Source: Dendrophyllia cribrosa | Taxonomy: Eukaryota; Cnidaria; Anthozoa; Scleractinia; Dendrophylliidae | Direction of reading: 5' to 3' | NCBI GenBank assembly: GCA_024195265.1 | Contig: JAJLRJ010000004.1 | Location: 43,832,568 to 43,896,567, forward strand | Length of the DNA: 64,000 bases | Made by a program: the position numbers and the translations under genes | The notes under the pieces: model-generated | What the model was told of the DNA's origin: nothing | The model's input: only the letters and a program-made list of their open reading frames with translations | Database searches by the model: none | In this document: one piece after another, positions 1-12,100 of the stretch | Position numbering within the stretch: the stretch's first letter is position 1 | How the letters are laid out: the number at the start of each line of letters is the position of its first letter

Positions 1-110
1 AGCAAGTTGGTTTTTATCCCAATTCAATTTAAACAATTTCTTCCACTCGCTATTACCTACCTACTTAAGGTAGCTAACTCATTTCAGCTCTTTTCGTTTG
101 TGCATGCGCA

Positions 111-3100
111 CTAATCGTATTTCGGAAGCTGAAAGAACAGTGCAGCAAGAGAGCCTAGTAAAGTAAGAAAAAAAATCCACATGAACAATGTGTCCATGAT
201 GGAGGCGGCCATCATCCATTCATCTCTTTGCTTCCCTTCCTCATCTTCCGCTTCTTTTGCTTCGACCAGTTTCTCCAGAGCGTTGGCGATGGTTCCTTGT
301 TTGTAGGTAATGGCTCTTGTCAAATAACCCTTATCATCAAACTCCTCGGATTTCTCCCTTTCCTCTGAGCTGCCTTGAACCAATCCTGAGAGTCTTTGTT
401 CGATGTTGCTGAATCTCCTTAACTCATTTCGGGGAAGTAATGTTTCAATATATCCATTTTCACTCCTGAAACGTTTTCGTTTCTCAAACGGGTTTCCAGT
501 TTCCAAAGGGTTTTCATCATCGCGTAGCTTCTTATTGAAGACTTTTCCCAAACAACGGAGGACAACAAAACGCAGCCAGTCAGGCATTTTATGAATGGTG
601 GGATTGTTAAAGTGGTATTTGAGAACCACACACGTTCCAATAAGAGCTAGTCCAACCTGCGAGAAAGCATCATTATAAATGAATTGAAATAACCCATAGG
701 CATGGGGAACCTACAGCTATAGTTTTATCGCCTAAGGTAAACTATTGGGTGAGGGTACCCACTTGGCCTGGGTTTAAATTCTGTCCGAAAAATATGGTTG
801 ACCCATAATATCTTTGGCTAGATTGCCTAGAACAGGATGAAATTTTTTTCTGAAAGTAATCTTGATGTGTTCAATCTGCCCGATGGAGGTTTAACATGTT
901 TAACCTTCTACATTTGAGTTCCTCGAGCTTTAAAAACAGAGTTATAAGTAATCAAAGGTCGACATTTAGACTTAATCAAAGACTTCTAAGAGCGAACCCG
1001 TGAATAGAAATGTTACCCGGAACGCAATATTGCGGTAAGCTTATGTTTTCACACTGACACGGTTCGATATTTTTTTTAAATTAAGCGTAAGGATTTTTGA
1101 CGAACGCAAACAAAACAACAACAACAGGAAATCACTTTCATAATGTCCAGTCCGAAAAAAAAAAAGTGGGGGATCTTGAGCGTGAACTGAACTCGTGCCT
1201 CCGGACTGCGAGGCCCGGCGCAAGACCACTAGACCATCGAGGAACACAAGCTCAATTAAGACTAAATTTTATTATTTCAAGGTAGATACGTATCAAAACG
1301 CGTGTCTCGATTGGAAAATCCTTTTAGATCGATTTTAATGTTGCATTAAAGACTCCAAATCTGAAACATCTTTAAGCTTTTTGTTGTTTGTATTCCTTTA
1401 CAACAAATTAGTTATTGTTATCGCTGGATTCACCTTATTCTTGTTACGAAACGCATTCGTAACACAGCATCACGTCACTAAGTTTACAGCTGATGGAAGG
1501 AGTGACCGAGTGAGCGTGTGAGCGAGTGAGCGAGCGAGTGAGCGAGTGAGTGAGTGAGGGAGTGAATTAGCCGCCGTTACCGATAACCCGTTCATTACGC
1601 TTGCGCGTATTCACGGGTTAAAAATGACCTTTGTCCTCACAAATGTTTTTAGAGAACAATGGAAGGTCGTTCCAAACGTGATCATGAAGGGCTGGAAATA
1701 CTTAATCTGCACCAGAAAAGCGTTTTTATTGGCTATTTTCATAAAAATAGTCACGTGATATGTCACGTGGTCTACTAGAGAACTTTTTTGGTAAGTGTCT
1801 ACAATCAGTGACTTTTCAGTGTTGGTCAATGTCAACATTAGTAACTTTTCAGTGTTGGTCAATGTCTACAATCCTTGACATTTCAGTGTTTGTTAGTGTC
1901 TACAATCAGTAGCTTTTGAGTGCTTGCTAATGTCTACAATTAGTGACTTTTCAGTGTGAGTGGTTAGTGTAATGAGGCAGCCTGTGTCATCATATCCATT
2001 CTGCTCTTTTGAAAGCTAAAATTTAATCGTGGGAGAGCAAGACACGGTTTTACTGACCGTTCCCCAACAGATTGACAGGTCAACAGATCTATACGTTCAC
2101 TTGTAGATTAATAGACGACGCTTGCGTAACCAAATACCTTATTGGTACTAATTTTCGCGTCGCTTTAATTTCGCGATTTTCGCGATTTAAAAAAAATCGC
2201 GAACTTAAAGCGACGCGAAAAAAAATTCCCGCGAACTTTAATGTCGCGAAATTTAATACCCTCCTATATTTCTTGTTTTCTCAATTTAATGAAGAAACAC
2301 ATGCCTACGTATTGAATTGTGTATAACGTGTAAAAGCTCTATGGCATGCCTACAGATGATAAACAACAGTTTAACAGTCAAATTTCACGATCTGTGTTGC
2401 TTTGAACCTCTTCATCTGTATCGCTATCGTCATATTCAAGTCCTTTCAGCACCTCTTTTGTACAGTCATCGAAATGGCCATCTATCCCGGGTTCTTTGTA
2501 ATTTGAAACGACAATCTGTTTATACTTTTTAATTTCAAGTATTCCTTGTATTATACAATTGCAAAGAACGTTAAGCATAAGGATAATGTCTTTGACTATG
2601 TCTATGGTACACGATGCGGTTTCTATAGTTTGGTTTTGTTATGAGTTGATGATTTTCAGCAATAAGAAGTGTAAAATAATAAAATTCTCGAAATAAAATG
2701 TGTTTGTTTTTTCATTTTCGCGAAAATTAATTCCCTAAGAAAATAATTTTGCACCCAAATCGCGAAAATAAAGACCAGCGAAATATGCCGACCTTTTTTT
2801 CGCGAAATTAAGTGCCCGCGAAAATTAGTACCAATAAGGTAGGTTGTCAGTTAACCATTTAAAAGTTGGTAATTTGACTAATGACAAACTTCCTAAGAAA
2901 AAATGCGAGAAACAAAATAACTAACCTCAAAAATGCAGCAGGAATAAAACATAGATATGATTGATACTGCATCTGATGTCGGTGGAATGATTTCTGCCAC
3001 CAGGAGCATGAACACAGTCATGGCAAGGAGATTAGTAATGACCAATGAGAGGCGTTCACCGGAGTCAGGTGGAAGGTAGAATGACAGGATAGTCAAGCCT

Positions 3101-6100
3101 GAGGAAAAACAAAACGAGTTAGTGAGTTTAAAAATGTCACTCCCTAAAGTGAAGATAAAAAATCATTTGGCCAAAAAGAGCACCGAAAGAAATGCCATAA
3201 GTGGATGTTCGATTCTCTTGGTGAAACGTTTTAAGGAGAGTGTAGAGAGATAAAGAAGTAAAGACATACCGGTAATACCGTTTATTTCTAATTTTGTTTC
3301 TGAGCCTATTCTCACCGTATCAACTTTAGGACATTCAGTCAGTTTTGTCACTTCAGTAGACGGGAGTAGCTATTAGAGCTTATTAGATAACCCACTAAAG
3401 ACACCTCTAAACACGTATATTACCCCTTACCTACAATAACAAGGCATGGGATGACCATGTTGAAGAAAAAGAAAAGAGTTCTTCTGCGGATTTTCACAGT
3501 ATATGTGACGTCAGGATAGGGAGCGTCACAACACACGTATTTAATTTCACTTCTTTTGCAGGGAACTCCAATTAGTTCCCACTCGCCATTCATCGTAAAC
3601 TTCGCAATGTCAGCTTCAGGTGCCTCTGGCACCACATCCAAGTGAAATCCGTCGAAAGTCCACGATCCGAACTTCAACTGGCAATGCTGCTCATCGAAGG
3701 GGAAATACTTGACATAAATTTTGCAGGAGCTCAGAAGAATGATCGGTGCAAGCCAGAGGTTTTGACCATCACTGCTGATTATTATCTGCTGATTAAATCT
3801 TTCCAAGGATCCGTCAGAGCTGGGATCTGCGCTGTGAAGCAAATAACACGCATGCGTTCAAGGGATTGCAGGGCCAGGCTGGGAGCACTTATCCAAACGA
3901 TATCTGTGATTCGCTAAGAAAACAATAGATTTGCCCCGCTGGGATAGGGATTAGGGATAGGGGCATTGTTCAAGTGATATATCAATTGTATCGTTTGCCA
4001 ATCACAGACATCGTTTGGACAGCTATGGGGTCGCCCATGTTGCTTTCTTTATCGAAACTGTGAAAAACAGTTTCCCAATACCCTCGCTCGTATTTATTTG
4101 TCATATTTCTTTTTAGCGATTTTTCGAAGACACAAGGGTAGAACATCGATAAAGCGTCAGCAGTATTATATCGGCTTTTACTAACCTGGATTATTGTTTT
4201 GGGATTTTATTCAGGCCAGCACAAGTCAGTTTTGCAGGGTTCTCAAATGTGTTTACTACTGAATGAAAAAGGGGGTGAAGCTAATTAGGTAAAGATCTTC
4301 GCAATGATGCCAGCTACTTTCAAGTTCTTAAAAGCCTGGGGGACCGAATTCCCCAAAAAGATGGGTGGGTGTGTTTCGCTGAGCCATGCAATCCCCTACC
4401 TTGTACCAGACCAAAATGCGATTTTTTGCGGAGGTTGTTTTAAAACCTGAGTCAACTGGGGACACGACGTACGGCTATTTGAAAGAACCAATACAACGTT
4501 GCTTTTTAGCATTCTAATAGGAGCTAATGGAAAAGCACTGTCCACCATAGACCTTATTCATAAATGGCGGCCGATTAATTATTCAGCCTACCAAGCCTCG
4601 TCAGCATGGCCAAACTTCAAAATAATTTTTGCTCTAAAATGAGGCTAGGTAGGCTGATTAGCATGAATATAAAAGAATAATAAATCCGCCGCCGTTTATG
4701 AATAAGGTGTATAAGCTATACTCACTTGTTATAAAGAGCCAAATCTGGTTTCCAAACATCTGATGGGTTGACATTGATCTGTGAAATTTCTCCATAATGC
4801 GTCGCATTCCAGCGAAGGAATGGGTTATTCCATTTCTGTATGAAGAAAAGGAAATGATTACTAATAATAATAAATATAATAATAATTGCTACAATATTAA
4901 CGATAACATAGTGTATTCAAATCCAGAAGAACCTCATGACAGCAAGGGATAAATTACAAGGCTGGTCTTTAAGTGCATCAGTATAGATGGCATAATTCTG
5001 GTACTTGCTTTCTCAACAATATGAGCCAGATACGTCCCGTTCCAAGATGTGAAGATATTAACGATAACATAGTGTATTCAAATCCAGAAGAACCTCATGA
5101 CAGCAAGGGATAAATTACAAGGCTGGTCTTTAAGTGCATCAGTATAGATGGCATAATTCTGGTACTTGCTTTCTCAACAATATGAGCCAGATACGTCCCG
5201 TTCCAAGATGTGAAGATGTGTTTCGAAAGTAACTTGGATTTTTTAGGCGTTAGTTCACTTGCCAGAGGAAGGAGTTCAGAAAAAAACTGAGAGTGAAAAT
5301 TAAAAACTGCACTGTATGGATGATGTAAACTAAAAAGCTGAGCAGACTCTAAATCAAACGGTGAAAACTTACCTGTCTCACCCAGATACTAAGTTTCATC
5401 ATCTCACTTCTTTCGTCCTGTTAAAAGAGATAATGACATATAGGTAATGCTCAATTAAGAGATTTTACTGAGGGCGTTGGGAGAAAATATGTGGTCTGCT
5501 ATATGGCGCAGAGTGTTGTACACTGACTGAGGAAATAGAAAAACGGAATGTGATCATCGCAGTCAACTGAAAAAGTTGCAATTACAGCCTGAAATTTTTC
5601 CATGACTCTGAGCTACAAGGCCAAATGGGAGCTTGGTCAATTATTGTATTCTGCCGGTGAATATGGTATCTGGGTAACTGTCAGGAGCTTAATAAGCTCC
5701 TGGTAACTGTGTATATAAAAAAATTCATATGAACAGCGGTATAAAGAATTAATGTGAATAAAACACTACTTACAAGGTCGATAAGCTGAAACGCGGATAT
5801 TCCGAGCTCTACTGTCACATTCTCCTCCTTCCGTAACACTGGTCTGATGCGTTTGTCATAACCGTCAAACAAATCTCGGAACAGCGACAATTCCACGCGT
5901 TCTGAAGACATGTGTGTTATTCCACTCGTGGCAGAGGCGTGCCGCGTGGATGGAGTGGAGACTGGGTGATGGGCGAAGGTTTCTGGTCTCCCGGATGTGG
6001 CTTGAGTGGGAAGCGTGTAAGCGTTGTTCGCCGCTTAAAGCAAAAGAAAGAAAACAACTCTGTGTAACGTACAAATGCAGCACAAACTCTTTCACTCCTA

Positions 6101-9100
6101 CTAACAAACTTTTGAGACTTGTTTTATGGTTTTAAAAAGTGTGTGAAACCGATCAAATCCTATAGAGCCCGACGTAGCCAATCGATAATTTCAAATACAA
6201 ACAAATATTGATGCTAATTTATATCGGAAATCAATAAAAATCGATAACACAAATCTGATTACTGTCGATTTTCAATGATTTTCATCGATTGCTATCAGAA
6301 GGGGAAAAAATCGATGAATCGATAAAATTGTTAAAAGCTAGTCACATCGATTGTTACCGATCATGATGATTGAGAGAAAAGAGTGTTAACAAATAACTGT
6401 CAAAAAAATCTTGGAAAACAATGAACATTTTAAGTTCCATTAATAATAACACCGGATGACACAAAAGTTGGTTTTCTTTTATCTAACGGTGAGTGGTATT
6501 GAATTTTTGAGGCTTAGAAACGTTAATATTTTGCGTCAAGCTCGGGTCAAACCAAGACTGGTAGCTTTCAAGAAGTCTGCGAATGAACCGTTATAGCGAA
6601 GCCTCATTCAAAGAAAAACTATTTCAGTATGCAGTTCGCGTTATCAGTTTGTAAATGTCCAATGTGAAAAAAATACACTTCTCTCACGGTGTAATCTAAA
6701 CTCAAGGTCTTTCCAGGGGCACCCAACGAACAATCTTTGGTAAAATGTATTGTTTTACTCAAATAAATTAAAATAAATGATATAAAAGCATTTCCTGGTG
6801 TTCTTCTACGTTGCTGGGAAACTGATATATCTGTTCCTTTTTCCCAGCATAACACATAGGGAAACTCCCAGCCAGCTAGATAAAAAAATGTCTGTTTCCC
6901 AGCCAATGTGAAAAAAAATACACTTCTCTCAAGGTGTAATCTAAACTCAAGGTCTTTCCAGTCTTTCTGTAGTCTAGCCGAGCGCAGCGAGTGTTTTGCT
7001 GTCTTTCCACCGGAAAGTATTTTTGGGTCATGTTTAATATGTGTCAAGTTTTTAATGTCTGTGGATGAAGCCTTTTTAGCATAAGCAGAGACAAACATTT
7101 TTGCATTCGTGTTGGCTCGGAAAGCCTTCGGAAGCGTAAAAACAAGCAATTTTGTGTCCAAGAATTCAGCGGTGCGGATAGAGAATTTCATGAGTTGTGA
7201 CTGTAGGGAGGTAAACTAGGTGTATTGTAGATTGTCATATCTAATTCAAAATTTTTAAATAGGCTTTCAAAGGGAAGATATGAGGCTTCAAATTCTAACA
7301 TGGACAATTTTACTCCTTTAAAAGCTAATAACTTTTAATTAAAGTTGAAATAAAAAAATCGGAGTCAGATATGACACAATAGACGTTTTGACGGGTCAGT
7401 GAGTGGTGAAATCAACTTGTTTTGTGTTCTTCTCGAGGAGCAAACTTGGACACAAAACCGCGTTTTAAAAAAAAAACTTTAGTGGCTTAGGGGCCGGTCG
7501 CACTAGGCCGATTTTTTATATACTTTGCAAAAAAATCTGTCAACGCTGATGCTAGACGAGTGCGACCGAAATGTTTTACTTTGACAAAATTTTCGCAACC
7601 TTTACCAAACTACAAAGAAGCCGCGACCAAAAATCGGCGAGCCCTCGGAGCACGCCGATTTTTTGTCAGGCGATGTTATCGCGCGTTTTTGTTTGTTTAG
7701 TGTCCGCAAAATCCATTAGCACTCCAAAACCATTAGCGCAGAATTTGGGTCGTGAATGTTGCTATTGAAGCTGCTGTTTCTTCCACTGATGCAGGATACT
7801 CGTTTCTTAGTTCATACAGCCCATATACGACGTCCATAAATGCTTCAATAGCCGTTGTTTTTCCAACATTCATAGCGACACCAGCATTTTCGAATAATCC
7901 TCCGTGCGCTAAACGATAAATCCCAATTGCGAGAACTTTTTCTGGTGTCACACAATTCCTAAATCGTGTATCCTCCCTTAGAAGGTTAGGGCGTAGAATT
8001 CTCAATAGCCGATCAAATGTACTTCGCTTCATTCTCATCTGACGATAAAAAAAGTTCTCAGGTATGATTCTGCGGTTTAAATGTATCTCAAACCAAGATT
8101 CTGCCGGTCGGGGAAGCACCCAGTATGGACGAAATCGACGGCCACGTCTTCTAGGATTTGTCTGCTGCAAAAGGACCTCCATTTCAAGAAGCTGCATTCG
8201 CCAGTCGCAGAGAAATAAGAGCAGTAGTAGCAGCTGTTGTTGAGCGATATTTTGCAGTGCAAGCCAGCAAACTGCGATGATTACAATAATGTTTCTTGGA
8301 AGAATCATCTCTTTCACATAATTTTTGTCCTTTGCAAAATGTTGTGACATCTGATATATATCCGCGCTGGCGTGCATAGCTGAAATGAATACTACAGAAC
8401 AAACAATTTAATTGACGTTTCCAGTTGTAAATATACATTTTTGTCATGTTTTTATTTCTCAGTGCGACCGTGATCAACGCCAAAAATTTGTTAAAGCAAA
8501 AATTTCCTAATAATTTGGTTGGGCCTACAAATTTTTTTCCGCCTAGTGCGACCGGCCCCTTACAGCATTGCCGCAATGCGCGATCCCTTCAATAAAAAAC
8601 AATCCGTATGCACTTTCATTATTCGCCAATATTTCTGTCAAATTTTAGCGAAATCGGCTTTCAAACGTTCACGATATAACAGTTTTTCAAAGTGACACCC
8701 CTGCTGAAATTTTGCCTAATGAATTTATTCATGGCCAGGTATCCCCCGCGACCTTAAGTGGCTGATAAGTGGCTACTTTGTTATTTATAGTAAGATCATA
8801 ACTGATCATTGTATTGTATTGTACTACTCTGTGCCAGTCTGACCGTGGTGTATATCGCTGGCTTCTGTTAAACACAGAGCGAGCCTATTGATAGTTTTTA
8901 AGGCTGTTTTTTTTCCCACAGAAAACGATAAATTTAGACAGATGTGGATTGAAAAACTGATGAGCATTTTAAGGCCCTCGCGAAGCATGACCGCACATCA
9001 GCCATCACTGACCATGTCAACACCACTGGACATATTAAACATCAAGTGGGATCATTTTGTTATCTTAGCGTCGGGCAAAACTGATTTCCACTGTAAAATC

Positions 9101-12100
9101 AAAGAAACATTGTTTATACAAGAACTGAAGCCAGCTTTTAATGCAAACGTCAGTAGCGAGAAGCTGATGCTTTATTAATTAGCTGTTTCTTTTTATAGAT
9201 CAACTGTTAAGTTTTGTACTTAATCTCGGTCCCAGTCCCTTTTCAATACTATATAACCCGGTATAGTTTTCAACACTGTAACGGTCACTTTTGAAAAGTG
9301 TATGTAGTAGCATACAAAACGTCAAGTTTTATAAAAAATGAATAAGTTCAATATGTTTATCGCCGCGGTTTGTGTTCTATTTCTTATCAAATGTGGATTA
9401 TTGAGTGCAGGAATGTGTGAAAACTGTAAACCTTTATTGGTCCCATTTTGCATAATTTTATTTTTTTTAATTTCTGTAAAGATATAACATTAATCTAGAA
9501 AATATTAAAAGAAGTTTTGCAAAATCATTAAAAGAACTCGAGATATTCGGCTTAAAAAAGAGTTTCAAGAGAATAGTTGATAAGTAGCTATAGGTGTGAT
9601 AATCCGATAATCTCTTTCCGGAGTGCAGCGCCTTTTTGTACTTTTTCCACTAAACTTTATCCACAGGATCTCGCATAACATGTTATGCATATTTTGTTTA
9701 CATCGCAATGCGGAGCGCATTTCGCATCGTCATAGCGTATTCTATTGTAGCGTCATAGCGTATTCTCCCCGGCCATTTTCCATGTTTCACACGGTCGTCT
9801 ACGCTTGTTCCAATTCCTGAAGATTTACAATTTGACTATTAAAGCCAAAGTGGAAATTTTTCAGGGTTAGCAGAATTGTAGAGATCACGAGTGAAAAGAA
9901 CCGCGGCGAAGAGTAAAAAAATAATAAATGAATGAATAGCTTACTCGCTTGCATTTACTCTCGGGGGGGGTGGGGGGGAGGGCGGGGGTACTTGACCAAT
10001 ATTTGGATATTTGGGTGCCGCTGAGGGTCTAAGACCCTGACCCTGTTTAGGACAAAAATAAAAGAAAATATCTACCCTGTGTAGGACAACACCCTCTATT
10101 TTATGACCCTGTCTAGGACACGGCTTCGGCGTGGTTATTGATCTGAGCTTTTAAAAAATGGTAGATGGATCCTTTGAAACGAAAACGACTTCGCCTTCGC
10201 CTGAATATACTAATCACGACAAGGGAAGTCACCTCAAGCGCTAAGTCAACTGGAACCATACCCTGTTCAGGACAGATTCGGGCCCTGTTTAGGACAGACT
10301 CAGGTTAAATTATATACCCTGTTCAGGACAAAAATGCCAAAAACCATACCCTGTCCAGCGGCACGTCCCCGTATAGGTCATATAAGGGAGTACCACCCCC
10401 CCCCCCCCCCCCCCCCCCCGGGCATTTACTGCTGATACCAGCGCGTGTTTTCGGTCAATTTCTGCGGCCACGTCTGTTGTGTTTTCATTTCTTTGAAAAC
10501 TCTCACTGGCCCTTTTCGCTCGTTTGTTTCCACAACAATTTTGCTACGTTTTCGTTACGTTCTTTCCGCTCATTTGGGTTTGCAGTTGCGCGAAACTTTG
10601 CCGTTTTTTCTATGAATTTCCCCTCGAATAACTCGACTAGATGCTCTTCAGGGGGTTCTATGTTTCATTTCATTGGTTGGCGGCACGACCACGATGACAG
10701 CCGCTTAAATGAGGTGTGAAAACAGTGAAAATCTTTCGAGGCCAAAAACTCAAGGTTTGTTTTTGCGAGAATGGCCTCTGTTCAAATGAATTAATAGGGT
10801 ATGCAGATTTGTCAGATTTTCACGAAACTTGGCCAGTATGTTTGCTGGATATTTATGCACCGAAGTGTGTGGGGCTTTTACGAAATTCCAAATACTCTTC
10901 TCGTGGCGCCCCAAAGTGTGACGCGCAAAGAACAATTTTCTATTGTCCAACTTCAAAGTGGATTTACTCGGTTGGGCGAGTTGTCTCGCCTCGGCAGGTA
11001 GGGTAACCCTGGCAGCTGGCGGGAAAACTTTTTCTCATATAAACACTTTGGCTCGCCTACCCGGGACAACTCACGGCGTTCTGCGTGTCACTTAAAGCCA
11101 AGCTTTTAGGTTTAAGAACAAAATTCGCATTAAAGAAGTAAAATGTAAATCAGCAAAGCCCACAGTGATCGAATGAATGAAACAAAGTCAAAAGAACAGG
11201 AATACGACAGCTGTATTTAGATTTAAATATTTACACAGCTTTGTGAATATTTAAGTAGGGTCAACTTTGACTCGGTCCGGCAGCAGGGACAACATTTCTC
11301 ATATACTCGGCAAAGTTGTCTCGGGGGGGAGGGTTGTCTCGGGTACCCGAGACCATATAAACAGGCCCTAAGTAATCCGATTTCCGGCGCCTAATAAATT
11401 ATCTGATGTAGGATTTGAAATTGTCGTGCCAGCGCGTATCAGCTCTGATAAACAATCGTTGGGTGGCAGTGCGTCACAGCGGTAATTCTTACGATAACTG
11501 ACTGAATAAAGTTACCGTATTTTCTCAATTAAACGCCACCGGCGTTTATTTCAAACTTGGCCTAGTGGACCCGGCGTTTCTTTGAATCAGCATTTTTTTC
11601 TCGTCCGCCATTTTTTAAGAAAGGGTTATTATTCGTTTTTCTTGGCAGCCGTGTACCTTGCCCTTAAATGTTAAGTTTATTATACCACAAATAAACGTTT
11701 GAGGGGCTTACTTACAACGTCCTCTATTATACCCGGCGTTTGTTCGGGGGCCCGGCGTTTAATCGAGAAAATACGGTATGTAGCAGGGAATTTATAATAA
11801 TGAAATTTAATAATGACGGAGTGTGATGACGTCCAAGTTCTAGAATCGCAGGCCTGAACCCAACTGGGAGCCAACTGGATAAGGGATGACTAAAGGGAGC
11901 GATGTCACGGGTGTCATTTCCAAAACCAAGAAAATATTTTATTTTTTTAACAGAAACCGAAAAATAATGGACCAGTTCTGTGAGAAATGATCACTCTAGT
12001 GTACCAAACTGTTGATGAGTGTCTCTAGTCATAGACGGACTGGGTGAACCACCACCCTAGTGCACCAAACTGCTGATGAGTGTCTCTAGTCATAGATGGA

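Noticed and set aside
1120..1243. A functional tRNA gene
   Set aside because: The A-box is good, but the B-box is degenerate and the acceptor stem does not close. Recorded only as a SINE-like fragment.
6619..7191. 190-aa minus frame in gene 1 intron 1
   Set aside because: It crosses a direct repeat read in two different frames, has no family motif and lies inside an intron. A chance frame in repeat DNA is more likely.
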